A DNA stretch of 58,995 nt from Nostoc sp. JL33 (GCF_017114985.1 NZ_JABXKP010000098.1:1-58995); one strand, 5' to 3'. Counted from the stretch's first letter, positions 37,856-46,515 are shown. Program-made: numbers and translations. The notes: generated from the sequence alone by a model not told the origin.

Positions 37856-38479
37856 CTAGTCAAGTAACCACATCTCATTAGAACTATCAGGATACTCGTT
37901 TGGTTGATTTTGTGGTTGACTTTGAGCTAGTGTTTCCGATGAACGATGTGATTTTTTGTAGTTCATTGGATTGTAGTGTTCTTTTACGGGTTTTATAGCA
38001 CTAGTTTCTTTGACAGCTACAGCAAGTTTAGACTTATCTTCTGCTGTTTGTTTTAAAGCATTAATTTCTTCGATAAGCAGGGAATTCGCTTCTGCTAGTT
38101 GCAGCGCTGTTTTTTTGGTTTCCTCAAGTTCTTTTGCTACCTGTTCTACTAATAATTTTTGTTCCGATGCTAATGTTTTTTGTCTAGATAATTTTGATTG
38201 CAAATCAGCAATTTCTTGCCCAAGAGATGCTTCATTTTTATGGCTTTTTTCCAGATTAATTGTCAACTCTTTGACAGTTGTTTCTAAATCAGCCTTAGTT
38301 GGACTTGTGCGCTTAGTAGAATTTTGATCAGGTGTTTGTGCTGAGGATTCTTCATCCGATAAAGCCTGTTCTTCGGCAATTTTTTCAGCTGTAACTTCGA
38401 TCACAGATTCACCTTCTGGGGGTGTAAATTTTTGCGCCTCTTCTTGTAGTAAGTCAGAGAGACTTTGTTTCCTAACCAT
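37856..38479 (-). CDS. mcdB: McdB-like coiled-coil partner of carboxysome positioning
   Basis: A 207-residue charged protein: an N-terminal segment with LSDLLQEEAQKF, a disordered Ser/Thr/Glu-rich stretch, a central coiled coil (about 65-155), and a Gln/Asn/Ser-rich tail ending SSNEMWLLD. Low sequence complexity, central coiled coil and a Trp near the C terminus are the described hallmarks of McdB proteins, which link carboxysomes to the ParA-type ATPase McdA. The gene lies directly after the ParA gene; ATG 38479 begins 2 bases beyond that stop, with GGAG inside the end of mcdA. Assignment rests on these traits and the nearby ccmK genes; a plasmid-type ParB is unlikely because no HTH or CTPase motif is visible. 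Confidence 0.72.
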   Translation of the reverse strand: MVRKQSLSDLLQEEAQKFTPPEGESVIEVTAEKIAEEQALSDEESSAQTPDQNSTKRTSPTKADLETTVKELTINLEKSHKNEASLGQEIADLQSKLSRQKTLASEQKLLVEQVAKELEETKKTALQLAEANSLLIEEINALKQTAEDKSKLAVAVKETSAIKPVKEHYNPMNYKKSHRSSETLAQSQPQNQPNEYPDSSNEMWLLD

Positions 38480-38481
38480 TA

Positions 38482-39114
38482 TTATTTTCTCCAATCACGC
38501 TGTAATTCATCAGCTGCACGGCGGTAATCTAATTCCGCCTCCCGTGCGTTACTTCCTCGCCATTGAGTAATTGCTACACCTTCAAGCGCCGCTCGTTCAT
38601 GAGCTTTATAGGCACGGATGAAGGTATTAAAAGCAGGAATACCTAAGCGAGTCAGAGTGTTTTTTGCTTCTAGTGCTTCCCCCAGACTGCGCGTATCGAC
38701 TTTGGTAAGCAATACCCGATGGGGAGTTCCCAAGGGGATGACGGCTTCCTTGACTGTTTCCACGAGGATAGCTAAATCCATTGCGGCTGGGGGTGTAGGC
38801 AAAACTAGATAATCTGCGATCGCAACTACCGCAACTAATGCTTCAGAGCGCAGCGCGGGAGGCGTATCCACCACTACTAAATCGTAACCTGTTATCTTTC
38901 CTAAATCACCTAAAAGTGCCGGATCTGTTTCTTGAGATAAATCAAATCCCATTCCCTGCTGACTCCGCCCAAACCACCAGCTGGCAGAACCTTGAATATC
39001 TGCGTCAATCAAAAGCACCTTGTTTTTCTTCGCAAAGTTTGCAGCCAGATTGACTGCGGTAGTCGTTTTACCGACTCCTCCTTTACCGTTGAGAATAGCG
39101 ATGATTTTTGGCAC
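38482..39114 (-). CDS. mcdA: McdA-like ParA ATPase for carboxysome positioning
   Basis: A 210-residue ParA/MinD ATPase. The deviant Walker A box is KGGVGKTTTA (about residue 10), followed by LLIDADIQGSA and DLVVVDTPPA. McdA dimers bind the nucleoid and form gradients that spread carboxysomes along the cell. The Walker box with the signature Lys matches the Type 2 McdA class of most cyanobacteria, not the Ser-type of Synechococcus elongatus. No N-terminal HTH of plasmid ParA is present. Start is GTG 39114. It forms a two-gene unit with mcdB and lies about 2 kb from ccmK3-ccmK4. ParA for another cargo is the main alternative. Confidence 0.75.
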   Translation of the reverse strand: MPKIIAILNGKGGVGKTTTAVNLAANFAKKNKVLLIDADIQGSASWWFGRSQQGMGFDLSQETDPALLGDLGKITGYDLVVVDTPPALRSEALVAVVAIADYLVLPTPPAAMDLAILVETVKEAVIPLGTPHRVLLTKVDTRSLGEALEAKNTLTRLGIPAFNTFIRAYKAHERAALEGVAITQWRGSNAREAELDYRRAADELQRDWRK

Positions 39115-39130
39115 TGCTTTAGCTAGGAAA

Positions 39131-39316
39131 AGGGAGTGGGGAGTGGGGAGTGGGGAGTAGGGTAAGAAATCTTTTTCATGTTTGGTTGTGGGATTTTTTG
39201 ATGGTGGACTGACTTGAAAGAGTGTTGAGTACTGAGTTAATCATTAGGAATTATTAGTTATTATCCTTTTCTTTTCTCCCATTTTCTACTCCCCACTCCC
39301 TACTCCCTACTCCCCA
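39131..39316. repeat. Complementary heptamer-repeat arms in the mcdA/P450 gap
   Basis: GGGAGTGGGGAGTGGGGAGT-type repeats (39131-39165) are answered by their complement, ACTCCCCACTCCCTACTCCC-type repeats (39286-39316), about 120 bp away. The arms could pair into a long hairpin. They sit between the divergent mcdA and P450 genes. Confidence 0.75.
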
Positions 39317-39403
39317 ATCATGAATATACCGCTTTCTGTAACCCTAAATAACATGAAAACTCGTAACAATAAAATTCATCAGCGATCAATTCCCCAAAAT
39401 TCT

Positions 39404-40786
39404 ATGACAGCAACTTACAATCTGCCTGATGGGCCTGAAATGCCGCGCTGGCTAAGGATGATCAAATTTATTAGTCAGCCGATGAAATATGTGGATGATT
39501 TTGCGAAAATCTATGGTGACACCTTTACGATCAGGAGTCGTCGCTCTGATAACCATCTTGTGTACTTTAGTCAACCCCAAGCACTTGAGCAGATTTTTAC
39601 TGCTGATTCCAGCCATTTTGAGGTTGGCAGGGGGAACATAGGACTAAGATTTTTGCTTGGCGATCGCTCCTTTATGTTATCAGATGGCGATCGCCACCAG
39701 CGTCAACGGCAACTATTAACTCCTCCCTTTCATGGCGAAAGGATGCGGGCTTATGGTGAGGATATCCGTCAAATAACCCGAGAGGTGAGTAATGAATGGC
39801 AAATTGGCCAGCCTTTTAATATCCGTGAGTCGATGCAAGAAATTACCTTGCGTGTTATTCTCCGGGTTGTATTTGGTTTGAATGAAGGACAGCTTTTTGA
39901 AGAACTGAGGCGATCGCTAAGTGACTTACTAGACTTCATCAGTTCGCCCGTAATGTCCAGCGCCTTCTTTTTCCGGTTCATGCAAAAAGATTTCGGGGCG
40001 TGGAGTCCGTGGGGTTGGATTCTGCAACAACGGCAAAAAATTGATCAACTTATTTATGCTTTGCTTCGAGAACGTCGGGCTGAATCTGATCAAAATCGCC
40101 AAGATATCCTGAGTTTGATGATGGCGGCTCGTTACGACGATGGTCAAGGGCTGTCAGATGAAGAATTACACGATGAGTTAATGACGCTGCTAGTTGCGGG
40201 ACATGAAACTACCGCTTCGGCATTGACATGGGCTTTTTACTGGATTGACCATTTACCAGAGGTGCGTGAGAAGTTGCTACAAGAACTCAATACCATTGGA
40301 GTTAACCCCGATTTGAGTAGTGTGGCTAAATTGCCCTATTTGACAGCAGTTTGCCAAGAAACACTGCGAATTTACCCAATTGTCATGACTGCTTTCCCGC
40401 GGATAGTGAAGACTCCAATTACAATTATGGGCTACGAACTGCGAGAGGGAACGGTAATAGTCCCCAGTATTTATTTAGCGCATCATCGGGAAGAAGTTTA
40501 CCCACAATCCAAACAGTTCAAACCAGAACGCTTTTTAGAAAGACAATATTCACCATACGAATATTTACCTTTTGGTGGCGGTAATCGTCGTTGTATTGGA
40601 ATGGCATTTGCCCAGTATGAAATGAAAATCGTCTTGGCAACTGTTTTGTCAGAATTTCAAGTATCGCTAGTGAATAAGCGTCCTGTGCGTCCTGTGCGCC
40701 GTGGGTTAACTTTAGCTGCACCGGCAGGAATGCGGATGGTTGCAACACCTCAAGTTAAGGGTGCAAATACACCAGCGCTAGTTTAG
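39404..40786 (+). CDS. Cytochrome P450, CYP110-like
   Basis: A 460-residue heme monooxygenase. The I-helix reads AGHETTASALTWA, the ExxR motif is ETLRIYP, and the heme loop FGGGNRRCIG places the cysteine ligand at residue 397. The N-terminal NLPDGPEMPRWLRMIKFISQPMKY and overall length fit the CYP110 family, which is widespread in Nostocales and oxidises fatty acids, alkanes or terpenes. The open frame extends to ATG 39320 (488 residues), but that start touches repeat DNA and has no ribosome-binding site; ATG 39404 gives the family's usual length. No redox partner gene is adjacent. Confidence 0.88.
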   Translation: MTATYNLPDGPEMPRWLRMIKFISQPMKYVDDFAKIYGDTFTIRSRRSDNHLVYFSQPQALEQIFTADSSHFEVGRGNIGLRFLLGDRSFMLSDGDRHQRQRQLLTPPFHGERMRAYGEDIRQITREVSNEWQIGQPFNIRESMQEITLRVILRVVFGLNEGQLFEELRRSLSDLLDFISSPVMSSAFFFRFMQKDFGAWSPWGWILQQRQKIDQLIYALLRERRAESDQNRQDILSLMMAARYDDGQGLSDEELHDELMTLLVAGHETTASALTWAFYWIDHLPEVREKLLQELNTIGVNPDLSSVAKLPYLTAVCQETLRIYPIVMTAFPRIVKTPITIMGYELREGTVIVPSIYLAHHREEVYPQSKQFKPERFLERQYSPYEYLPFGGGNRRCIGMAFAQYEMKIVLATVLSEFQVSLVNKRPVRPVRRGLTLAAPAGMRMVATPQVKGANTPALV

Positions 40787-40908
40787 GCAAGTAGGGTGGG
40801 GTTTAAAATACCCACCCTACTGTCGTGTAATAATTACGAATTACGTTAGCGTAGCGGGGCGTAGCCCATTACGAATTAAATTCGACTAGTATATCAGTAG
40901 TAAATTAA

Positions 40909-41217
40909 ATGGAAGCTTTACCCAATAATTGGGAAGATATTCAACCTAATACTGTATATTTGTCAACCAGTGGTCTACTAGTTTCATTTGCAAGTGAACA
41001 AATAAAGTTCGCATTAAAATATGATCACAATAGCAAACATTTAAAAGCCATTGAGAAAGGGCAAGTACCTCCTCGCGGTAATGCAGGGCTGGTGACTTCC
41101 CAAGAATCCGGCTACGATTTTAAATCTAAAGTCTTAGGTAAAGGTGGCGAGCGCCGATTTCATGCAAAATTTATTGATGGTATATTACACTTCTCCGGTT
41201 TGGTAACAGAACATTAA
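40909..41217 (+). CDS. Small orphan protein, possible toxin C-terminal domain
   Basis: I do not recognise a named family. The 102 residues end in PPRGNAGLVTSQ, YDFKSKVLGKGGERRFHAK and DGILHFSGLVTEH, a layout (Pro-rich turn, basic strand, GKGG, aromatic-rich end) that reminds me of C-terminal toxin modules of polymorphic toxins, but no large delivery protein or secretion domain precedes it. The next gene starts 12 bp later on the same strand, so the two are probably co-expressed, as toxin and immunity or toxin and antitoxin genes would be. Function is unproven. Confidence 0.55.
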   Translation: MEALPNNWEDIQPNTVYLSTSGLLVSFASEQIKFALKYDHNSKHLKAIEKGQVPPRGNAGLVTSQESGYDFKSKVLGKGGERRFHAKFIDGILHFSGLVTEH

Positions 41218-41229
41218 ACCCGCACAACT

Positions 41230-41628
41230 ATGACAAAACTTGAATTAAAAAATCATCAAGTTTGGCGAGATTTAAGTGAAATATTAGAAACTTTAGATGC
41301 GAATACACTTGTTAAACAACATTTGGAACTATCTGATTATAAAATATGCGGCTACTGGGATGAACAAGATAAATATTATGAGACAATTACTTTGCCTCGT
41401 CTCCTAGAAGCCGAATTAGTTAGTAGTTCTATTGGCGTTACCCACAAAGAACGCTTTCTACAACTAAAGTTTTTCCTTATAGCTTCTGCTGTTGATGGCA
41501 CACAGACGGCAAGTAATAACGCTCAAAAGCTCGGCGAGTTGGTTCTTATTTACAATGAAAATTTAGAGTTTATTGATGAAAGTTGGCTTTTAGATATCGA
41601 TTCTTCAATGCTTGAGATACAACTCTGA
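41230..41628 (+). CDS. Orphan protein, possible immunity partner
   Basis: I do not recognise a family. The 132-residue protein is acidic, soluble and mixed alpha/beta (LKNHQVWRDLSEILETLD at the N terminus, FFLIASAVDGTQTASN in the middle, ELVLIYNENLEFIDESW at the end). It starts 12 bp after the preceding small gene. Acidic immunity proteins commonly follow small basic toxins, which is the main reason for the proposed pairing. A decayed NACHT-protein fragment follows immediately. Confidence 0.55.
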   Translation: MTKLELKNHQVWRDLSEILETLDANTLVKQHLELSDYKICGYWDEQDKYYETITLPRLLEAELVSSSIGVTHKERFLQLKFFLIASAVDGTQTASNNAQKLGELVLIYNENLEFIDESWLLDIDSSMLEIQL

Positions 41629-41635
41629 AGTCTAG

Positions 41636-41926
41636 CAAAATTTACAGATACTTACCTATCAGGATCTTGCGGTTGAAGAATATGAAAATGAAAATTTATT
41701 TCCTTCAGAGTGGCTATCCTATGAATCCTGTCTTTTAGATATAGCTGATAATTTGACAAGCATCATCCAAAGCGAACACTTATCACAAGTAGTCATAACC
41801 CTAAAAGACTATCTGAGTGAACAGTTCTACAAAAACAGTTCTTATCGCTACGAAGCCGTATTTAACATTATCTGGCATTGTGCCGAAAATCTAACTTACC
41901 CAGATTTCCACAAAGCAATCAACTAA
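41636..41926 (+). pseudogene. C-terminal remnant of a NACHT/STAND NTPase
   Basis: The 96-codon frame between an in-frame TAG (41633-41635) and a TAA (41924-41926) has no usable start codon near its beginning. It encodes FPSEWLSYESCLLDIADNL and ends YEAVFNIIWHCAENLTYPDF, then HKAIN. The (W)HCAxNLxYPxF ending is what I know from the C termini of cyanobacterial NACHT-domain NTPases with alpha-helical repeats. The NTPase and effector domains are missing. Confidence 0.6.
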
Positions 41927-41991
41927 ACAACAAGCGCAGAGTTCTTATCTTCCTCCGCATACCTCTGCGCTTCCCTCCGCGTCCCTCTGCG

Positions 41992-42420
41992 TTAAAAAAC
42001 AATCTCCTCCCTCATCCTCTCTTCCAGCACATCCAACAACCCATCCACATCCTTCCCAGCTTCCTCAAAACAAATCGGTGGTGCTGGTGACGGCGCAAAC
42101 TGAATTAACTTAATTTCCCCCTTCCCAATCCCAATCATCACAACTTCTATTTCAGGCTGATGATTCTCAACAATCCCCAAAATTTCCTGAAGCCGATTAT
42201 CAACTTGATTATTTAACTTATCTATCTGCTCTTTCGGACAATAAACAAAATGCGGCGTTGGTTGCAAATCAATACCAACAGTACCTTGACTGTCACCATT
42301 TGCTAACCACAATCCCCAAAAAAGCGCCGCCAATTCCTGCTGATTTGCTTTGACAAACTTATCCAACTGGCGACGCCACTTAGTATCACCTGATTCTGGT
42401 TGACTATTACCAAAAAACAT
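41992..42420 (-). CDS. ccmS: Probable carboxysome assembly chaperone CcmS
   Basis: A 142-residue soluble protein starting MFFGNSQPESGD, then WRRQLDKFVKANQQELAALFWGLW, IDLQPTPHFVYCPKEQIDKLN and IKLIQFAPSPAPPICFEE. This sequence pattern agrees with my memory of CcmS, a small chaperone reported to bind the shell protein CcmK1 and assist beta-carboxysome assembly. The ATG at 42420 is preferred over a TTG 24 bases earlier. Position about 6 kb from ccmK3-ccmK4 and 3.5 kb from mcdAB is consistent but not adjacent. I cannot confirm the name without a search; otherwise it is a conserved cyanobacterial hypothetical protein. Confidence 0.5.
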   Translation of the reverse strand: MFFGNSQPESGDTKWRRQLDKFVKANQQELAALFWGLWLANGDSQGTVGIDLQPTPHFVYCPKEQIDKLNNQVDNRLQEILGIVENHQPEIEVVMIGIGKGEIKLIQFAPSPAPPICFEEAGKDVDGLLDVLEERMREEIVF

Positions 42421-42459
42421 AAATAATTCGTAATGAAGACACAAAACTTTGCGCGAAAG

Positions 42460-44268
42460 TTATCTCAAACCTGACTGTACACGCCAGAGGCCGGAATAAA
42501 TACCATCTTTCTCCAACAGTTGCTCATGGGTTCCCGACTCTACTAATTTCCCATGTTCCATGACATAAATGCAATCGGCATTGCGGATAGTGGAAAGACG
42601 ATGAGCGATCGCAATTGTAGTTCTATCTACTGTAATTCGTTCGAGCGATCGCTGGATTGCCGCTTCTGTCTCATTATCCACCGCCGAGGTCGCTTCATCT
42701 AAAATCAGAATGGGCGGATTCTTCAAGACTGCACGGGCGATCGCAATCCGTTGTCTTTGTCCACCAGATAACTTTTGTCCTCTTTCCCCCACAATTGTCT
42801 CATAACCTTCGGGCAATTCAATAATAAATTCGTGCGCCTCCGCTATTTTCGCCGCCGTGATGATTTCTTCTTCTCTAGTTTCAAAGCTGCCATAAGCAAT
42901 ATTCTCTGCTACAGTGCCATGAAATAGAAAGACATCTTGACTCACCAAACCAATACAGCGCCGTAAATCTCGTAAATTCAAACTTTGCAAGTCAATGCCA
43001 TCGAGAGTAATGCTTCCCGTTTGCACTTCGTATAACCGCAACAAAAGTTTGACTAAAGTGCTTTTACCAGAACCAGTTGAACCGACAATTGCAATCGTTT
43101 TCCCCGCCGGAATATCCAAAGACAGATTTTTAATCACTGGAAATCTATCTTTATAGGCAAAATAAACATTTTTAAATTGCACTTCACCGCGCACTTCATT
43201 CACAGGTAACGATATATCACCTGTATGAATAGCGATAGGAGTATCTAACAAATTCATGACTCGATTAGTAGAAGCCATTGCCCTTTGATATTGGTCAAAA
43301 GTTTCGCCTAATCTTGTTAAAGGCCACAGCAAACGCTGGATTAAAAACACTAATACGCTGTAAGTACCTACAGACATTGTTCCAGAAACTGCTGCCATCC
43401 CGCCATATAAAAGTAATGCTGTGAAACCAACTAAAATTAGCATCCGAATTAACGGCACAAAAGCAGCAGAAAGAGTAATTGCTTTAGAGTTACTACGGCG
43501 ATAAGCTTCACTATCTAATTCCAAACGAGAGGCTTCATAAGCTTCAGCAGTAAAACTTTTAATCGTAGTAATTCCACTAATATTGTTTGACAAACGCGAA
43601 TTAAGAAAACCTACCTTTTCTCGGACTTCGGCGTAACGAGGTGCAAGTAGTCGTTGATAAGCAAAGGAACCCCAGAGGATAAATGGCATCGGTGATAAAG
43701 CCATCCAGGCTACACTTGGAGCCAAAATAAAGAAAGCAGCGCCAATAATTAAAACAGTTGCGGAAACTTGGATAATATCATTCGCTCCTCCATCTAAAAA
43801 CCGCTCTAATTGGTTAATATCATCACTGAGAATAGACATTAAACCGCCAGTGCTGCGTTCTTCAAAATAAGCCAATTCCAACTCTTGCAAATGTTTGTAT
43901 GCATCCAAACGCAAGTCATGCTGAATATTCTGAGCCAAATTACGCCAAAGTCGCGCGTAGGCGTACTCAAAAACAGATTCTAGTATCCAAATGATCACAG
44001 TCAGGAAGGAAATAATCAAAAATTGTTGAAAGACATCGCGTACCCCTAACTGTGCAATTATGGAATCCTGCTGTTTGACTACCACATCCACCGCCACGCC
44101 AATTAAGCCGGGTGGTGCCAAGTCGAAAAATTTATTGAGCGTAGAATAAGTAGTCGCCAGCCAAATTTGTTTACGATACTGGTGTCCATACTCAAGCAAG
44201 CGCTGGAGAGGATGCGTTGAATCTTTACGCCTTCTTGATGCCCGATGAGATTTTAATACAGTAGCCAC
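42460..44268 (-). CDS. ABC exporter, fused membrane and ATPase domains
   Basis: A 602-residue type I half-transporter that should work as a homodimer. Six membrane helices span about residues 35-330; the ATPase domain has Walker A GSTGSGKST (about 390), signature LSGGQRQRIAIARA (about 500), Walker B ILILDEATSA and switch His in AIAHRL. It resembles MsbA/HlyB-type lipid, drug or glycolipid exporters; substrate cannot be told. It lies 40 bp downstream of the CcmS-like gene start but on the same strand upstream of it. A partial copy of its ATPase-coding DNA lies 98 bp before its start codon. Confidence 0.9.
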   Translation of the reverse strand: MATVLKSHRASRRRKDSTHPLQRLLEYGHQYRKQIWLATTYSTLNKFFDLAPPGLIGVAVDVVVKQQDSIIAQLGVRDVFQQFLIISFLTVIIWILESVFEYAYARLWRNLAQNIQHDLRLDAYKHLQELELAYFEERSTGGLMSILSDDINQLERFLDGGANDIIQVSATVLIIGAAFFILAPSVAWMALSPMPFILWGSFAYQRLLAPRYAEVREKVGFLNSRLSNNISGITTIKSFTAEAYEASRLELDSEAYRRSNSKAITLSAAFVPLIRMLILVGFTALLLYGGMAAVSGTMSVGTYSVLVFLIQRLLWPLTRLGETFDQYQRAMASTNRVMNLLDTPIAIHTGDISLPVNEVRGEVQFKNVYFAYKDRFPVIKNLSLDIPAGKTIAIVGSTGSGKSTLVKLLLRLYEVQTGSITLDGIDLQSLNLRDLRRCIGLVSQDVFLFHGTVAENIAYGSFETREEEIITAAKIAEAHEFIIELPEGYETIVGERGQKLSGGQRQRIAIARAVLKNPPILILDEATSAVDNETEAAIQRSLERITVDRTTIAIAHRLSTIRNADCIYVMEHGKLVESGTHEQLLEKDGIYSGLWRVQSGLR

Positions 44269-44365
44269 GGCTTTTTGCGGTTTCGTGCAGTTGATATTAC
44301 CACAGAATAAAGCCCTGAGTCGTGAGTCTGAAGATAAGCAATTACCTACGGCGGGCTTTGCCTAC

Positions 44366-44603
44366 GCAATTTTAGTTCTATCTACTGTAATCTGTTTGAG
44401 CGATCGCCAGATTGCCGCTTCTGTTTCATTAGGGACTGACAAATAAAAAAATACTCAACTACTTCTTGTGGGGTGGGCATCTTGCCCGCCTTTCTATACG
44501 GGCGGGCAAGATGCCCGCCCCACAAGATTGGGACAAGATTGGGTAATTTATTTGTTGGAAGTCCCTTATCCACCGCCAAGGTAGCTTCATCTCAAATCAA
44601 AAT
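44366..44603 (-). pseudogene. Fragment of an ABC-transporter ATPase gene, split by a MITE
   Basis: Bases 44366-44431 and 44569-44603 together match about 102 bp of the neighbouring exporter gene (42611-42712, the part coding for the region around LDEATSAVDNE and the D-loop) with scattered substitutions. The match is in the same orientation. The two halves are separated by a 134-bp inverted-repeat element. Nothing else of the duplicated gene is left. Confidence 0.8.
44432..44565. mobile_element. 134-bp MITE with 3-bp TTA target duplication
   Basis: The left end GGGACTGACAAATAAA and the inverted right end GGGACTTCCAACAAATAAA form imperfect terminal repeats. TTA flanks the element on both sides (44429-44431 and 44566-44568), while the uninterrupted homologous DNA at 42674-42676 has a single TTA. 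The core is a palindrome of GTGGGGTGGGCATCTTGCCC. No transposase is encoded. A degenerate second copy is at 49418-49540. Confidence 0.8.
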
Positions 44604-44634
44604 GTCGCACCCTACAAGTTAATCACAATATAAT

Positions 44635-44662
44635 CTTGACTTTTTTCCGAGATGTCTATAAT
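44635..44662 (+). promoter_or_regulatory. Sigma-70-type promoter upstream of the SulP gene
   Basis: CTTGAC (44635-44640) and a perfect TATAAT (44657-44662) are 16 bp apart. The SulP start codon lies about 115 bp downstream, leaving a long 5' leader with a possible hairpin (GGGTTCCGGGTATT region). Assigned by consensus match only. Confidence 0.5.
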
Positions 44663-44778
44663 GAAAGGGTTTTTTCCCGCAGGCTGTTTGGGGTTCCGGG
44701 TATTATGCTTAATTGCCCGGATATCAGATGACATCTATCTATGTATCAGCAAATTATGTATGAGAGTTGAAACCAAAT

Positions 44779-46461
44779 ATGGCAATTTCAGATATCCTCG
44801 AAGAACCACAACGTCTGAGTCGCTTGTTTAGTGGACTGCGTGGCGATTTGACGGGAGGGCTGACAGCAGCAGTAGTAGCCTTGCCTTTAGCTTTAGCCTT
44901 TGCGGTGGCAAGTGGAGTAGAACCAAAAGCTGGACTTTACACCGCGATTGTAGCGGGAATTGTCGCGGCAATCTTTGGTGGTTCGTCAGTACAGATTACA
45001 GGGCCAACAGGTGCAATGGCTGTGGTTTTGGTGGGAATTGTCGCCAAGTACGGCATAGAGAAAGTTTGGATTGCTGGAGTGATGGCTGGGATTATCCAGA
45101 TTGCTTTGGGGGTTGCCAAACTTGGACAGCTAGTGAAGTTTATTCCCTATCCAGTCACGGCAGGCTTTACTAATGGTATTGCCGTGATTATATTTTGTGG
45201 TCAATTAAATAATTTCTTTGGTTTACAACTACCGCGCAGTGAACATTTTGCGCCGGGACTTTGGCAAAGTCTAACTCATGTAGAAGCTTTAAACTGGGCT
45301 GCTGTTGGGTTGGCAATAGTGGTGATTGTAACCACGGTTATGTGGCCCAAAATTAATTCTACAATACCGGGTTCTTTAATGGGCTTGGTGTTGGCAACAG
45401 CGATCGCTTCTTATTTCCATCTGCATGTACCGACAATTGGCAGCATTCCGCAATCCTTACCGATGCCCCAAGGTATTCCCCACTGGAATGATTTTAGCGT
45501 GATTCGGGAACTGATTAATCCGGCTTTGGCTTTAGCAGCACTGGGAAGTATTGAATCGTTGCTATCGGCGGTGGTGGCTGATGGGATGACGGTAAGCGAA
45601 AAACACAATAGCGATCGCGAATTAATTGGTCAAGGATTAGCAAATATGATTGTGCCATTTTTTGGTGGCATACCCGCAACAGGTGCGATCGCTCGGACTG
45701 CTGTGAATGTCCGTTCTGGCGGCAAAACCCGACTATCTGGGGTAATTCACGGCGTTGCCTTAGCGATTATTGTTTTAACTTTAGCACCTCTAGCAGCCCA
45801 GATTCCTCTAGCAGCACTTGCTGGCATTTTGATGGTGGTTAGCTTGCGGATGATTGAGTGGGATGGCATTGGTTTATTGATGCGTGCTACCTACTCCGAC
45901 TTTGCGGTGATGATTCTCACCTGGCTAGTGACAATCTTGTTTGACTTAGTTCTGGCTGTCGAAGTGGGATTGATTGCAGCCGGAGCCTTATTTATTAAAC
46001 GGATGAGCGATTTAAGCCTAGTCAAAATACCTGAAACCGAAGTATTTCCCCCTGGTACTCCTCTGGAATTAGGTAAGGAAATTGCCGTTTATCGGGTAGA
46101 TGGCCCCGTATTTTTTGGTGCTGCTGAACGGTTTGCTACCTTTCTCCGCGATGAACCGGAAGTGAAGTATTTAATTCTGCGATTGCGGTTTGTGCCAAAT
46201 ATGGACACAACTGGATTAGTTGCCTTAGAGGATATTTATCATGACATGGAACGGCACAATTGCCGCTTAATTCTCACAGGTTTACAACCCGAAGTCAAAC
46301 AACTACTAGAACGTTCAGGATTGTTAAAAACAATTGGGTTATCAAATTGTTTTGAAACAACCACAGATGCGATTTGCTCTATCTCTCCTGAGATTGCAGG
46401 ATGTTCTCTACCGATAGCGGCTGATTTGAAAACGAAAGAATTGATGGAATTAAATGACTGA
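44779..46461 (+). CDS. SulP-family anion transporter with STAS domain
   Basis: A 560-residue inner-membrane transporter. The SulP core starts RGDLTGGLTAAVVALPLALAFAVASG and continues through about ten to fourteen helices, with the ITGPTGAMAVV motif; a C-terminal STAS domain (about 430-530, VFFGAAERFATFL and FVPNMDTTGLVALEDI) is present. Cyanobacterial SulP members carry sulphate or, as BicA, bicarbonate with sodium; sequence alone does not separate these here. I start at ATG 44779 rather than the TTG four codons upstream. Its closeness to carboxysome genes makes bicarbonate uptake worth testing. Confidence 0.88.
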   Translation: MAISDILEEPQRLSRLFSGLRGDLTGGLTAAVVALPLALAFAVASGVEPKAGLYTAIVAGIVAAIFGGSSVQITGPTGAMAVVLVGIVAKYGIEKVWIAGVMAGIIQIALGVAKLGQLVKFIPYPVTAGFTNGIAVIIFCGQLNNFFGLQLPRSEHFAPGLWQSLTHVEALNWAAVGLAIVVIVTTVMWPKINSTIPGSLMGLVLATAIASYFHLHVPTIGSIPQSLPMPQGIPHWNDFSVIRELINPALALAALGSIESLLSAVVADGMTVSEKHNSDRELIGQGLANMIVPFFGGIPATGAIARTAVNVRSGGKTRLSGVIHGVALAIIVLTLAPLAAQIPLAALAGILMVVSLRMIEWDGIGLLMRATYSDFAVMILTWLVTILFDLVLAVEVGLIAAGALFIKRMSDLSLVKIPETEVFPPGTPLELGKEIAVYRVDGPVFFGAAERFATFLRDEPEVKYLILRLRFVPNMDTTGLVALEDIYHDMERHNCRLILTGLQPEVKQLLERSGLLKTIGLSNCFETTTDAICSISPEIAGCSLPIAADLKTKELMELND

Positions 46462-46515
46462 CAATATTTTGCGATGAAGGCAGCTTTGTTGAGTTTGTTC
46501 CGCCAGATTAAACTT

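Noticed and set aside
38482..39114. Plasmid partition ParA marking an integrated plasmid
   Set aside because: No ParB, parS or replication gene is nearby; the partner gene is McdB-like and carboxysome genes are close.
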